From: Pseudomonas putida
GTDB taxonomy: Bacteria; Pseudomonadota; Gammaproteobacteria; Pseudomonadales; Pseudomonadaceae
Length of the DNA: 64,000 nt
Direction: 5' to 3'
NCBI RefSeq assembly: GCF_026625125.1
Contig: NZ_CP113097.1
Span: 3,348,001 to 3,412,000 of the forward strand
In this document: piece after piece, positions 26,791 to 35,779 of the stretch
Position numbering within the stretch: position 1 is the stretch's first letter
How the letters are laid out: every line of letters starts with the position of its first letter
The notes under the pieces: generated by a model
What the model was told of the DNA's origin: nothing
Databases searched by the model: none
Seen by the model: the letters and a program-made list of their open reading frames with translations, nothing else
Made by a program: the position numbers and the translations under genes

Positions 26791-28002
26791 ATGGATGTGA
26801 AGTTCCTGTCGGCTTCCCAGACGCAGTCGACACTCATAGCACTGGTTGAGAACTGCGAGTCGATGCAATGGGCAGTAGCCTGGGCGACCGAGAACGCGGT
26901 CTTCGAGGCAGCGATGAAAGACAGCTCGAAGTTCGAGCACTTCGTTGTCGGCACTCATATGTTCCAGACGCAGCCCGAGGTGCTTGAGCGGGCGGCAGCG
27001 CTAGCAGCCGCAGCCGTCGTTCCTCCTACGGGCGACCTGTTCCACCCGAAGGTCTACCTGTTTCGTAACGGGCAACGCATACGCTGCGTGGTCGGGAGCC
27101 CGAATCTCACGAAGGCGGCGATGAGCCGAAACGTCGAGGCGAGCGTGCTGCTTGATGGCTCGCTCGACGATGCAGCGCTGGTAGAGCTCAGTCGCTTCGT
27201 CGCAGAAGCGTGGAAGGGGGCGGAGGACATCTCTCACGAATTCCTCTATCGGTACCGTCACCAGTACGCAGCTAAGACGGCTGCGCGACAGGAACTGATC
27301 AAGTTCGCTGACGTTCGGCTACCTTCTAAGCCGAATACCAAGCGCGCGCCACATGACATGAGCTGGGCGGACTACCTCGTGCAGGTCCGAAGCGCATCAC
27401 ACCCGTCTGCGCACCTGTTTAAGGAGCGCTTGGGCGTTCTGACAAAGGCTCGCGCCCTTTTCGCGACTGGCATACCCTACGCGCAGTGGAACGAGGGCGA
27501 CCGCAAGCTGGTCGCTGGTACTCTCGGGCGCAAGAAGTCTCAGCAGCCAGGCGTGGACTACGGGCTTTTCGGGAGCATGGGCGCAAGTGGGACGTTCGCG
27601 AACCTGGTCATCGAAGCGCCCACAGGTCTCTCCCACGCCCTCGACTTCATCCCGTTGATGGGCGCGGTCACGCAGGACGACTACGACCGCTACTGCAAAG
27701 CGTTCAGAGCAGCCTTCGATCAGGACGGGCGAGTCGGCGGACTACCGACCGCGACTAGGCTCTTGGCGATGAAGCGGCCTGACGCATTCGTGTGTATCGA
27801 TTCGGCCAACCGAAAGGACTTGTGCGAAAACTTCGGTGTCAGCCCGAGCACAACGAACCTGGAGAACTACTGGCGGCGCATCATTGAGCCGATGCACGGT
27901 GATCCGTGGTGGAGACATCCGCAACCCAGCAATGCGGCTGACGCCGAAATCTGGTTGGGACGCGCAGCGCTTCTGGACGCCATCTACTACACGCCCCGTT
28001 GA
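26791..28002 (+). CDS. Phospholipase D-like nuclease family protein of the AddAB-like module
   Basis: A 403-residue protein whose N-terminal half is a PLD-like domain: LFHPKVYLFRNG (His-x-Lys) near residues 83-94, followed by VVGSPNLTKAAMSRNVEASV (Gly-Ser-x-Asn) near 100-119, the HKD signature of Nuc/BfiI-type nucleases and helicase-associated PLDs. Only one HKD motif is seen, so a dimer would be needed for catalysis. The C-terminal half (MSWADYLVQVRS onwards) is unrecognised and rich in Trp and Tyr, possibly a specificity or DNA-binding part. It starts 54 bases after the AddA-like gene on the same strand, preceded by GAGGA, and is likely the third gene of that operon. Confidence 0.75.
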   Translation: MDVKFLSASQTQSTLIALVENCESMQWAVAWATENAVFEAAMKDSSKFEHFVVGTHMFQTQPEVLERAAALAAAAVVPPTGDLFHPKVYLFRNGQRIRCVVGSPNLTKAAMSRNVEASVLLDGSLDDAALVELSRFVAEAWKGAEDISHEFLYRYRHQYAAKTAARQELIKFADVRLPSKPNTKRAPHDMSWADYLVQVRSASHPSAHLFKERLGVLTKARALFATGIPYAQWNEGDRKLVAGTLGRKKSQQPGVDYGLFGSMGASGTFANLVIEAPTGLSHALDFIPLMGAVTQDDYDRYCKAFRAAFDQDGRVGGLPTATRLLAMKRPDAFVCIDSANRKDLCENFGVSPSTTNLENYWRRIIEPMHGDPWWRHPQPSNAADAEIWLGRAALLDAIYYTPR

Positions 28003-28413
28003 GCCTGCAGCTCGTCGACTTCCTGCGGACGCAGGACACGTCCATCCCCTCCTGAAACGCCGATGTTCACCGATGGTGAAGAAGTCGCTGACTTGGTCAT
28101 CTTCAAAAATATACATCTTGGCAGTGCAGGCCAAGACCCTACGCCACCGCCTCACCATAAGTGAGGACGCGTGGTTTCTTGCGAGTATTAGTGTTCAGCT
28201 TGCAGCCTTTGCCGACGCCTGGCTATGGAATCCGACCGATAGCAAACAGCCTTTCCGGTCACTACCGACGAGTCCCCTAACTCCCGCTTTGGGTCGAAAT
28301 CGGTCTGTCGCGAATGGCAGCAAACGACTGTGGATTTCAACCGGCCAGTAGCCCTCACTGACTACCCCATCCGGACGAGAAGGTATGCTCCCAGTCTATG
28401 TGCACGACAAAGG
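28003..28413. other. Gap between convergent modules
   Basis: 411 bases between the ends of the PLD-like gene and the minus-strand STAND partner gene. No gene, no strong terminator hairpin and no repeat shared with the island ends were found. Short frames present are fragments without a recognisable family. Confidence 0.5.
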
Positions 28414-31400
28414 TCACATCACCTGACTCAATTCCGCTAACCAAGGCCCATATGCTTGGTGAAGTATGGGTATTAGATCCGGTCGCATCAGTACGTCACA
28501 CCCCTCTATGCAGTACGAGTCCTGAATCGAAATCTGATCGCTATGCACTCGCCAAGTACGTTGAACCACCGCGAGGTTTCCAGCAGCATCTACCCACTTC
28601 ATGGAGCCTGCGTATGCACAATGGTGCAGATCAGCAAGCATTTGAAGGCTTGCCGGAGGGACGAGTAATGAAGCCCTTCCCAGCCAGTCCTCAATTGGGC
28701 TCAGGCTCACTAACCAAGGACCACGCTCGTCCATTATCTCATCCGGACTACCCGTAATGATCATCCAATCTTCGATATGACCTTCGTTGAAAGGAAACGC
28801 ATTGGGAGGGACACTCTCATCAGGATGCACTGCAACAATCCCCCCCATGCGGGTGGTCGTTCGCTGCCGCCCCGATTTAGTCCGCGAGCTTTGAGGATGT
28901 TCCACCTCATAGAAACCAAGTCGAATCCAACCACTGTACTCAGGATCATCGTCAGCGACCGTGACGATCGGGTTGAGACCATTGCGCGCACTGGGTTCCC
29001 ATTTAGGGCGCGGTGTCCTGCTGGCGACAGCCATCAAGTGCGCAGGGATATTTGGTAGGATATAGCGCAGGATCTCCTCGTCCAACTCTGACTCGAAGCC
29101 TTCGGGTAGCCCTTCAGGACGCGGAAGGCTAACGAGGATAGAATCAAGAATGGATAGATAGATTTCCATTTGCCAAAGCAAAACTTGGGCTGAAAGACGT
29201 GCACTACCATTACGGCCGGCGCTGAGCTGCCATCGCTCGCGACCCGGAGTAGAATCACGCCACGCAATGTTATTCAGACGCTCCTCGAGGATATACGGCA
29301 GGTCAGGCCAGGACTGCGACAGAAATTCCATCACTTCATACTGCTCAAGTGCTGCGATCATCCGCAAAGGTTGATGGACGACCGGGCTGGAAGACATCGT
29401 GGATTCGGTTCTGTCTGCAACAGTCACATCTATTCTGGCTAGAAGTGCTCGAGCCATCCTCGCCACTGCCCATGAGTCGGACTCGGCGCATAGCATAAGC
29501 TCGGGACTGACATCAGTAATGAGGTTCGATAGGTCCACCGGGGACTCAATCAACACGCGAAGCATTAGATGCAGCGAGGACACTGATGTATCGGCCAGTA
29601 GCCAGTGGCTCAACGGACGAGCGAATAGATGAGTTCGATCGCGTAGCAGACGTGCTATAGCACTCAAAACCAGCCCTTTGCGTGGTAAGACCGGATTGCC
29701 TAGGCGATTCAGGAGCAGGCTGATCAAGGCCTCTTCCACTGACCAGTCGCAATCGTCTGCCTCAAGACTTTCAAACCCAAGGTAGCGTCCCGGCAAAGGC
29801 AAACGGCGCTCCATCACGTTGAAGGCCTCGGCCCATGCTTGTGACGCGATGTCGGGAACCTCCCATTCGGCAAGTTGCTCAACCAGACGTTGCGTCACAC
29901 CATGAACATTGCCAGACCGCAGCTTACGGGCCGTCTCGTCTGCTAGCACCTCCCTGGCTTGCGCAGGATCAAGCTCAAGCGCTCTGTCTACCGAAGCTGC
30001 GTGCTTACGATCGCCTACGTTATGCCAGCCACCGCCGCCTTTTGCACAGCTATACGCAAGCACGTAGGTGATGGCGGCCAGTTGTACATGACCGGCGTTA
30101 TCAAGCGCTTCAGCCAGGCCGTTAATGGCCTGATAACGATCCCGGAACCAGTAATCCGTATCGTGCACATAAAAGTGGATCAGTCGTCGGGCTGCTAATT
30201 CATCGCCTGCTTCGACCATTTCGCTGATGATATAAGCCAGAGGTAGTGTTACCACCCCGTCGATCTCGGAATCCGAGATTTTCGTCGCACCTAATCTGCG
30301 AAGCGTAGACAGCACATCCACATAGCTTCGCGTTTGAGGAAAGGCGGGACGAAGCTCCTCACCTGCCGTGTCGTTCTTAAGAGATCTGCTTTCACTGCGC
30401 ACTATCGGCGTGGGATGACGGTAATCACACAGGGCTGCTGGAACGGTAAGCGCATGCTCTGATGCAAATTTTAGAAGCCGCTCCACGGCATCGACCCGAT
30501 ACCGCATAGCATCATCTAACACTTCTGCACATAGTTGTGTGAATCGCTCCTGGACGTAGGACAGGCTGTTCGGGATAAGCCGTTCAAGAGGAACTAGCCG
30601 TTCCATGACAAGCTTACTGGCGCCACCGTCGTAATCAACCTCGAACAAGATTGAGCTCCATACTCCATCGAGCAAGAGCGGATCCGCCGTTTCAGCAAGA
30701 CTCTTCAATACACTCGTCAGTGCGGCGACCGTGATCCAGGACTCCCCCCCACGTTCACGTGCCAATGTCGATGCTAAAAGCCGAACACCGCGTACTGGGT
30801 CAACAGCCATGAGTGCACTGAACCAGGCATTCGGTGCATGGCGTGTTTCTCTGCCATCGGTATGATTCATCACTGCTCGCACGAGCGGCTGCAACTTGGT
30901 CAAGCCATCAAGCGCTGCGGTGGAAGACCCTCTCTTCAAAGCGCTCACACTCTGGATCAGGTCAAACAGAGAGGTGTCTTTGTGAAACCCGTACCCCAGT
31001 AGAAACCCGCAAGAGTTCCCCCAATAACTGGCTGCCGCCTCAGGTTGCCCTGCAACTGCTAACGCCTGTGCCACCCGCATGGAAAACTCGGCATGGTTGC
31101 TGTAGTAAGTACCGCCGTCTCTCTCCTCTGCCACGAGCTCACGATCTAAAGCGTCGACCACCAACTGCGACGCTGATTCATGTTTAGCGTAGGGAATCAG
31201 TATCGAAAAAAAAGTATTGGCCGAAATGGCCCCGCCGTCTTCCCTGTCCATCTGGGTCGCAATACCCAGACGAACCTCGGATATGGAGGAAATGGCGTAG
31301 TCCCACTCCTCCAGCGTTCTGGGGAGACGCAGTGCTCGGGCCAGGCTCTCAGCTATAACTGAATGGATGAGATACAGATCGCATGCCCGAGGAGATCCCA

Positions 31401-31791
31401 CGAACGGACGAACATCCCCGAGAAGCTCTGCAAAAACGGCACTAGAGTCAGATGGACTGTTTTGGAGGGCCGCCGCTTCAGCTTCTGCGCTTGCTATCAC
31501 GAAACGCAGCCAGCAACGGTACCAGCCGTCCCCTTCGACACGATGCCGCTCCGCGTCCAGGATTTGTGAATTGCCCGTTAAGGCATGTAGGCGTATGGAT
31601 GCAACCCAGTCGCGAACTGGCTGGGTGCTGTGTAGGTGGCCATTGTCGTGCAGAGCAATGTCTAGAGTGTATGGTTCAACCAAAAATGGCTGGCCATTTT
31701 CAATGGAACCCCCTCGCTCCAGACACCATACAGCCTGCTCTGCTCCTTCGGCGTGACGCAGCGCGTTGTTGGCGTAATCTGCCGCCGCCAC
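28414..31791 (-). CDS. Large unrecognised helical protein continuing the STAND gene frame
   Basis: A 1125-residue protein with no nuclease, P-loop or membrane motif. It begins at a GTG (31791) preceded by GAGAGGCGAG and looks mainly alpha-helical with repeated Ala/Leu helices, as in the sensor arms of STAND proteins. The TGA that ends the upstream STAND gene lies in the same frame, only five codons before this start, with no other stop between them. So either two coupled subunits exist or a single protein of about 2030 residues has been cut by one nonsense codon. The role would be trigger recognition, by analogy with Avs proteins. No family is recognised by eye. Confidence 0.65.
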   Translation of the reverse strand: MAAADYANNALRHAEGAEQAVWCLERGGSIENGQPFLVEPYTLDIALHDNGHLHSTQPVRDWVASIRLHALTGNSQILDAERHRVEGDGWYRCWLRFVIASAEAEAAALQNSPSDSSAVFAELLGDVRPFVGSPRACDLYLIHSVIAESLARALRLPRTLEEWDYAISSISEVRLGIATQMDREDGGAISANTFFSILIPYAKHESASQLVVDALDRELVAEERDGGTYYSNHAEFSMRVAQALAVAGQPEAAASYWGNSCGFLLGYGFHKDTSLFDLIQSVSALKRGSSTAALDGLTKLQPLVRAVMNHTDGRETRHAPNAWFSALMAVDPVRGVRLLASTLARERGGESWITVAALTSVLKSLAETADPLLLDGVWSSILFEVDYDGGASKLVMERLVPLERLIPNSLSYVQERFTQLCAEVLDDAMRYRVDAVERLLKFASEHALTVPAALCDYRHPTPIVRSESRSLKNDTAGEELRPAFPQTRSYVDVLSTLRRLGATKISDSEIDGVVTLPLAYIISEMVEAGDELAARRLIHFYVHDTDYWFRDRYQAINGLAEALDNAGHVQLAAITYVLAYSCAKGGGGWHNVGDRKHAASVDRALELDPAQAREVLADETARKLRSGNVHGVTQRLVEQLAEWEVPDIASQAWAEAFNVMERRLPLPGRYLGFESLEADDCDWSVEEALISLLLNRLGNPVLPRKGLVLSAIARLLRDRTHLFARPLSHWLLADTSVSSLHLMLRVLIESPVDLSNLITDVSPELMLCAESDSWAVARMARALLARIDVTVADRTESTMSSSPVVHQPLRMIAALEQYEVMEFLSQSWPDLPYILEERLNNIAWRDSTPGRERWQLSAGRNGSARLSAQVLLWQMEIYLSILDSILVSLPRPEGLPEGFESELDEEILRYILPNIPAHLMAVASRTPRPKWEPSARNGLNPIVTVADDDPEYSGWIRLGFYEVEHPQSSRTKSGRQRTTTRMGGIVAVHPDESVPPNAFPFNEGHIEDWMIITGSPDEIMDERGPWLVSLSPIEDWLGRASLLVPPASLQMLADLHHCAYAGSMKWVDAAGNLAVVQRTWRVHSDQISIQDSYCIEGCDVLMRPDLIPILHQAYGPWLAELSQVM

Positions 31792-31806
31792 AAAGTTGCT
31801 CGCCTC

Positions 31807-34509
31807 TCATGCGACGTCCGACAGCCCCAACCAAGTCGCACAAGCACGCTCATCACTTAAGCCGAATCGCTGGTCAGATTGAATGCGCACTCGCCCAGCG
31901 AGACGTTCAACGGAAGACATAGGTAGCTCGTGAGCGAGCATGCTCGAAAGGCTACGTACGAAGATGAATTTGAGTTCTTCCTCGAAATACAACTGATCAC
32001 AAACCTCTCGGGCGACACCAAACGTATGCCCTAAGCGCAGTTGTCCTCGCAGCGACGCCAGGTAAACCTTTTCCTCCTCGTACAGACAAGCCTCAGGATC
32101 GAAATGATCAGAGTGACTGCTGCGCTGGTCGTCAAACCATAACTCAAGGTATTCCGCCCAGGGTGCCACTGCGCCTTGGGCCTCGACCGCCTCACACGCG
32201 AGCAGTCCTTGAGTTGCATCCAGAGTTGGTTCTCCATCGAAGAGCATGCGTTGCGCGAGAGCATGCGGCCCATGTAGCGCCTGGTAGGTGACCCAATACG
32301 GATGCCAGCGATTTGTACCTTCATCAAAGCACATGTCGAGTGAACGGAAGATCTCAGCACACCTGAGCAGCACTGGCCAGTTTCCGCTGCTTGCCGCAAT
32401 GTCCGCTGCAAGCGAGACGCCATTTTCAATAGCCGCTCTAGAGTGTCCATGAATGAGACTGTCACGCGCAAAGGTGGCAGAGACCCGCTCCAAAATCTCA
32501 TCGTCCCGCCCCATTCGGCGCAAAGAAGGAAGCAAAAAGCGGTATGAGCGAGCGTCTTGAAAAAAGTCTTTGGATTCTAGCCAGACGATGACCGGATTCA
32601 GGATATTGCGAACGCTTTTGCCTGCGGCTTGTAACTCGTCAAGAATGAAGCGTCTGAAGCTCTCATGAAATATCCGTACACCGCCTTGACCTGTGGCGTG
32701 GGAAAGGATGGGGGACAACATGGCCAGCGCTTCGGGAACATAGTCTTGCATCAAGCTCCCGACAATTTCTTTCAGCTCTGCCTCTGTCACCGAGAAATCA
32801 AGCACACCTAGGATATTAGCCACGGGGACGTTGTTGCGGCTGGCGGTCAGGTTCAGGTGTTGGTAGTAACGGGTAATGTCACCGTCAAAGGCTGGCGCTG
32901 ACAATAGCCATTCATGAGGCGCTTGAATGCGCCCGCTCTTTAACCCCTCAGCGAGGCCAACCGACAAATAGCGGGTATAGAGAGGGTTTCCTTGGGCCTT
33001 CGACGCCAGTAAGGTGAGTAACTCGTCTCGTTCACCTTGGTCGCTAATGGCGACGTCTTCAAATGCTTGTAAAACGCCGTGCTTATCACACAGAGAAAAT
33101 ATCTCCTCGCGTTGCCACGCTTGAAGGGTGTGTTGGTGCAGTGAGTCCTTGAAACGATCTCGGAGAGGATCAAGGTGCTCGCCAGGTTGAGAGCCAATGA
33201 CAAGCGATACACCTTCAGGTAACGCGAGTGTCGATAAGCGCTCTACGATATCCGTTTCATTATCATTTAGGCTTTGCGAGGTGCTGCGTACTCGCGCAAT
33301 GTGATCCAGACCGTCGACAATAATGACGACTCGGGAGCCGCTTTCAGCGACTTGCTGCAGGCTTTCTTCAAGGACATCAGCTCCTGCCGCAAAGGTCTGC
33401 CGAGCAGAGACGCTCTCTTGCTCACTCAACCAGTCCTGGATGTCCCCCAGAAGATTTGCAAACAGGATGTTGGTGCTAACCCGCTTCTCTGCCAAGCCGT
33501 CTCCAGGGGCAAGGAAGCAGTAATGCTGCGCTACAACAACACCGCGATTTCGCAGAAAATCGGCAAGCTGCGTCAACTCCCAAGATTTACCTGATCCGGG
33601 GCCAGCAAGGATCAAATGAACGCCTCCCTGCAGCACCGTTTCAGCCAGATCGTCGCGAACGTGCGGTCGCAGCTGTAGCACAGAATTATCAATCGGGAAC
33701 TGTTGAAGTACTCGCCCGAAATCTGTGCGCAGCATCAAACGACTGGCTACGTTCCCAGGGGTCAGCCTCTCGCCTTGAATACGCGCGTTGGTGGCGATGT
33801 GAATAGCTAACGCTGCAACATCCTCAGGCCGTCTTTCGGCGTTGGGGTATCGCCCTATTCCAACATCCTTCTTCAACAAGTCGAGCAGTAAATCCTCTAA
33901 CGGGCCGGGGCTATCAAGATCAAGCGTTGCTGAGGGCAAAGCAAGTTCAATGATAAAGCGCTCGCAAAAAGCGACAACCTGATCTCGGGTAAGCGGTGCT
34001 GGGCCCTCCTTGGAGGGGCAGAGTACCGAGAGTCTTGGGCCTTCGGCATCTGGCCATATTCGAGCTGAATCGATGCGATATCGCTTTGTAGTAAACCCTG
34101 CGAACGTGCCAGCGGCTTCTGACACTTCAAATAAAGCGGACAACGCGTCGGCTATAACAGGGGGCTGCCAGGTCGCGCAGAGCCTGTACTCGTCAGCTGC
34201 GTCCATGCCTGCTTGGGTGAACGTCTGAACCAAACGGTCAAATCGAAGAGAGGAGGCATGGCCTGTGAAATCTTGAAGCTTCAGTGCGACGTCGGGGTTC
34301 AGGCTGGACTTTAGCTGGCGCCGGATTCTGGTTCCATTGGCCGTCACCTCAAGATCGTCGAAGCGGTCGTCTTCGACAGTTTTACGATCCACGATGACCG
34401 CTTCATGCTGGTGAACAAGTGCTCGAACCAATAAGTATGCGGTAACCAAATCTTGGTAGGCATAGCCCCTATGAGCGGCACTCAAGGAGCCCATGTGTGT
34501 CGTAATCAA
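31807..34509 (-). CDS. STAND NTPase with N-terminal Cap4/DUF4297-like nuclease (Avs-like)
   Basis: A 900-residue protein. Residues 10-75 carry HRGYAYQDLVTAYLLV, then DDRFDDLEV and RRQLKSS (Asp/Glu...Gln-x-Lys), the pattern of Cap4/DUF4297 nucleases that cut double-stranded DNA. A STAND ATPase core follows: Walker A LAGPGSGKSWELT near 303, Walker B VVIIVDGLDHIARV near 393, then the winged-helix region with ILGVLDFSV and FHESFRRFIL. The C-terminal part is helical. Translation probably starts at TTG 34509, eight bases after AAGGAG; the first ATG is five codons in and poorly placed. In Avs systems such proteins recognise phage proteins, oligomerise and degrade DNA; that role is inferred here. Confidence 0.85.
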   Translation of the reverse strand: MITTHMGSLSAAHRGYAYQDLVTAYLLVRALVHQHEAVIVDRKTVEDDRFDDLEVTANGTRIRRQLKSSLNPDVALKLQDFTGHASSLRFDRLVQTFTQAGMDAADEYRLCATWQPPVIADALSALFEVSEAAGTFAGFTTKRYRIDSARIWPDAEGPRLSVLCPSKEGPAPLTRDQVVAFCERFIIELALPSATLDLDSPGPLEDLLLDLLKKDVGIGRYPNAERRPEDVAALAIHIATNARIQGERLTPGNVASRLMLRTDFGRVLQQFPIDNSVLQLRPHVRDDLAETVLQGGVHLILAGPGSGKSWELTQLADFLRNRGVVVAQHYCFLAPGDGLAEKRVSTNILFANLLGDIQDWLSEQESVSARQTFAAGADVLEESLQQVAESGSRVVIIVDGLDHIARVRSTSQSLNDNETDIVERLSTLALPEGVSLVIGSQPGEHLDPLRDRFKDSLHQHTLQAWQREEIFSLCDKHGVLQAFEDVAISDQGERDELLTLLASKAQGNPLYTRYLSVGLAEGLKSGRIQAPHEWLLSAPAFDGDITRYYQHLNLTASRNNVPVANILGVLDFSVTEAELKEIVGSLMQDYVPEALAMLSPILSHATGQGGVRIFHESFRRFILDELQAAGKSVRNILNPVIVWLESKDFFQDARSYRFLLPSLRRMGRDDEILERVSATFARDSLIHGHSRAAIENGVSLAADIAASSGNWPVLLRCAEIFRSLDMCFDEGTNRWHPYWVTYQALHGPHALAQRMLFDGEPTLDATQGLLACEAVEAQGAVAPWAEYLELWFDDQRSSHSDHFDPEACLYEEEKVYLASLRGQLRLGHTFGVAREVCDQLYFEEELKFIFVRSLSSMLAHELPMSSVERLAGRVRIQSDQRFGLSDERACATWLGLSDVA

Positions 34510-34641
34510 ATTTCCCGCTCCTTTTTAAAGCCCGGCACTAGGGCCCTCCTTCACTGGCTACACATATTAAGCTACTGATGGCTTTCTGGTTGCTCTTTGC
34601 AAAATGCTTTAGGTTCTGTATGTATGAAAACCTTTGAAACC

Positions 34642-34989
34642 TCACCGGAGCCTCTGCTCCAGTGCCAGGTTGTAGTCGTACTTGATCAAGCTATAGATCT
34701 TGATGTGCGGGTCGTCCACCGCCAACTCGAACATGCACAGTACGCCATCAGCACTCGTGAACATGCGCTGGGAGTTAAAGCTCAAAGCCAGCTTCTGTGC
34801 ACCGTATTCAAAGGTGACGGCACGGTTGGCAACTGCCTCGATTTGATTACTGGTGGTCGATACGCTCTTGAAGCGGAAAACCAGCGACGCCGCCATGTCC
34901 AGGATCTTACCGATAAAGAAGCTTTCCTCCTCTAGCTCCCGCTCCGGCACGGCGTGGAACTCCTTGCTGCCAACGACGTGCAGAATCAT
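34642..34989 (-). pseudogene. Truncated nucleoid-associated protein (NA37/NdpA family)
   Basis: 115 residues that resemble the N-terminal part of NA37-domain nucleoid-associated proteins: MILHVVGSKEF, SFFIGKILDMAAS, FEYGAQKLALSFN, CMFELAVDDPHIKIYSLIKYDY. Full members are usually about 330 residues, but here the frame stops at 34642, directly after LEQRLR. Defence islands often carry this family. It reads towards the STAND gene, with 132 bases between them, and may once have headed that operon. Family assignment rests on remembered sequence, so moderate confidence; the truncation is certain if the family is right. Confidence 0.55.
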
Positions 34990-35414
34990 GCGTTTGATCG
35001 ACAGGGATCGCCGTTCTTCTTCGGAAAAAATTCACGCTCCGTTCAGTGCTTGAGGTCGGCCAGGTTGGATACCCCTCCTGACCCGAAGTCAAAGTCGCAT
35101 CGACCTTCACGAGCGCTACCGATCCGGATCGGGTCGAAGGCACATGCTGGACGGCGTCAGCAGCCAAATACTGGACGGAGAATATGTCGAGCATGGAAAT
35201 ACTGGCAAGCAGCCATCCTCGTGAAGCGGACTTGAAAACAATCTTTCCGTCAAGTGCGAGCTAATATGTGAGCGTACCGACATCACATTTGCTGTCTTTC
35301 TCCTGCCCGCAAGGTATCGAGCCTCGTGTCCCGGGAATCAGTGAAACTCATCCTGCTAAATTTCTGAGCCTTAACCCTACTTGTGCCCGATCAGCAGAAC
35401 TCAAGATTGACTAC
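34990..35414. other. Gap before the PrlF-YhaV module
   Basis: No recognisable gene. The last part, from about 35366, is similar to the sequence upstream of the second prlF copy (from about 36720), so it belongs to the duplicated unit. A GATCCGGATC palindrome lies near 35120. Confidence 0.45.
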
Positions 35415-35432
35415 GTAAGGACTATTCCTTAC
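35415..35432. promoter_or_regulatory. Palindromic operator of prlF-yhaV, copy 1
   Basis: GTAAGGA-CTAT-TCCTTAC, 7-base arms around a 4-base spacer, 29 bases before the antitoxin start. The arms are identical in copy 2 while bases around them differ, which points to a protein-binding site; autoregulation by an AbrB-type antitoxin is usual. Confidence 0.65.
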
Positions 35433-35461
35433 CACTCAACCTGTACATCCGGAGAACGCTC

Positions 35462-35779
35462 ATGCCTGCTATCCACGAAATCGCCACGTTGACCTCGAAG
35501 GGGCAGGTCACACTGCCAAAATCCGTTCGCCAGCTACTGGGCATTGACACAGGTGGCAAGATTGCATTCGACGTACGCGGGGGTGAAATCGTGGTCAGCC
35601 GCGTAGAAACCACCCACGAAGACCCTGCCATCGGTGCGTTCCTGGGTTTGCTAGAGGCTGATATCCGAGGCGGCCGCAACCTCACCACTCTGCCGGAAGA
35701 CTTGGCGCAAACCATGCTCGCCAACGCAAACCACTGCGTAAACCTGGACGAAGATATCGATGGTGAGGTCGCGATCTGA
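35462..35779 (+). CDS. prlF: Type II antitoxin PrlF (SohA), AbrB/SpoVT fold
   Basis: A 105-residue antitoxin that neutralises YhaV and binds its own promoter. The N-terminal swapped-hairpin domain reads IATLTSKGQVTLPKSVRQLLGI (about 7-28), the AbrB/MazE pattern; the C-terminal acidic tail (LDEDIDGEVAI) probably binds the toxin. GGAG lies six bases before the ATG. Its stop overlaps the toxin ATG by one base (TGATG), so synthesis is coupled. The module lies at the right end of the island, where TA pairs often help to keep the element. Confidence 0.9.
   Translation: MPAIHEIATLTSKGQVTLPKSVRQLLGIDTGGKIAFDVRGGEIVVSRVETTHEDPAIGAFLGLLEADIRGGRNLTTLPEDLAQTMLANANHCVNLDEDIDGEVAI

Noticed and set aside
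20945..28002. Gabija, Zorya or DISARM
   Set aside because: No OLD-type TOPRIM protein, no MotAB-like ZorAB, and no methyltransferase or SNF2 helicase is present with these genes.
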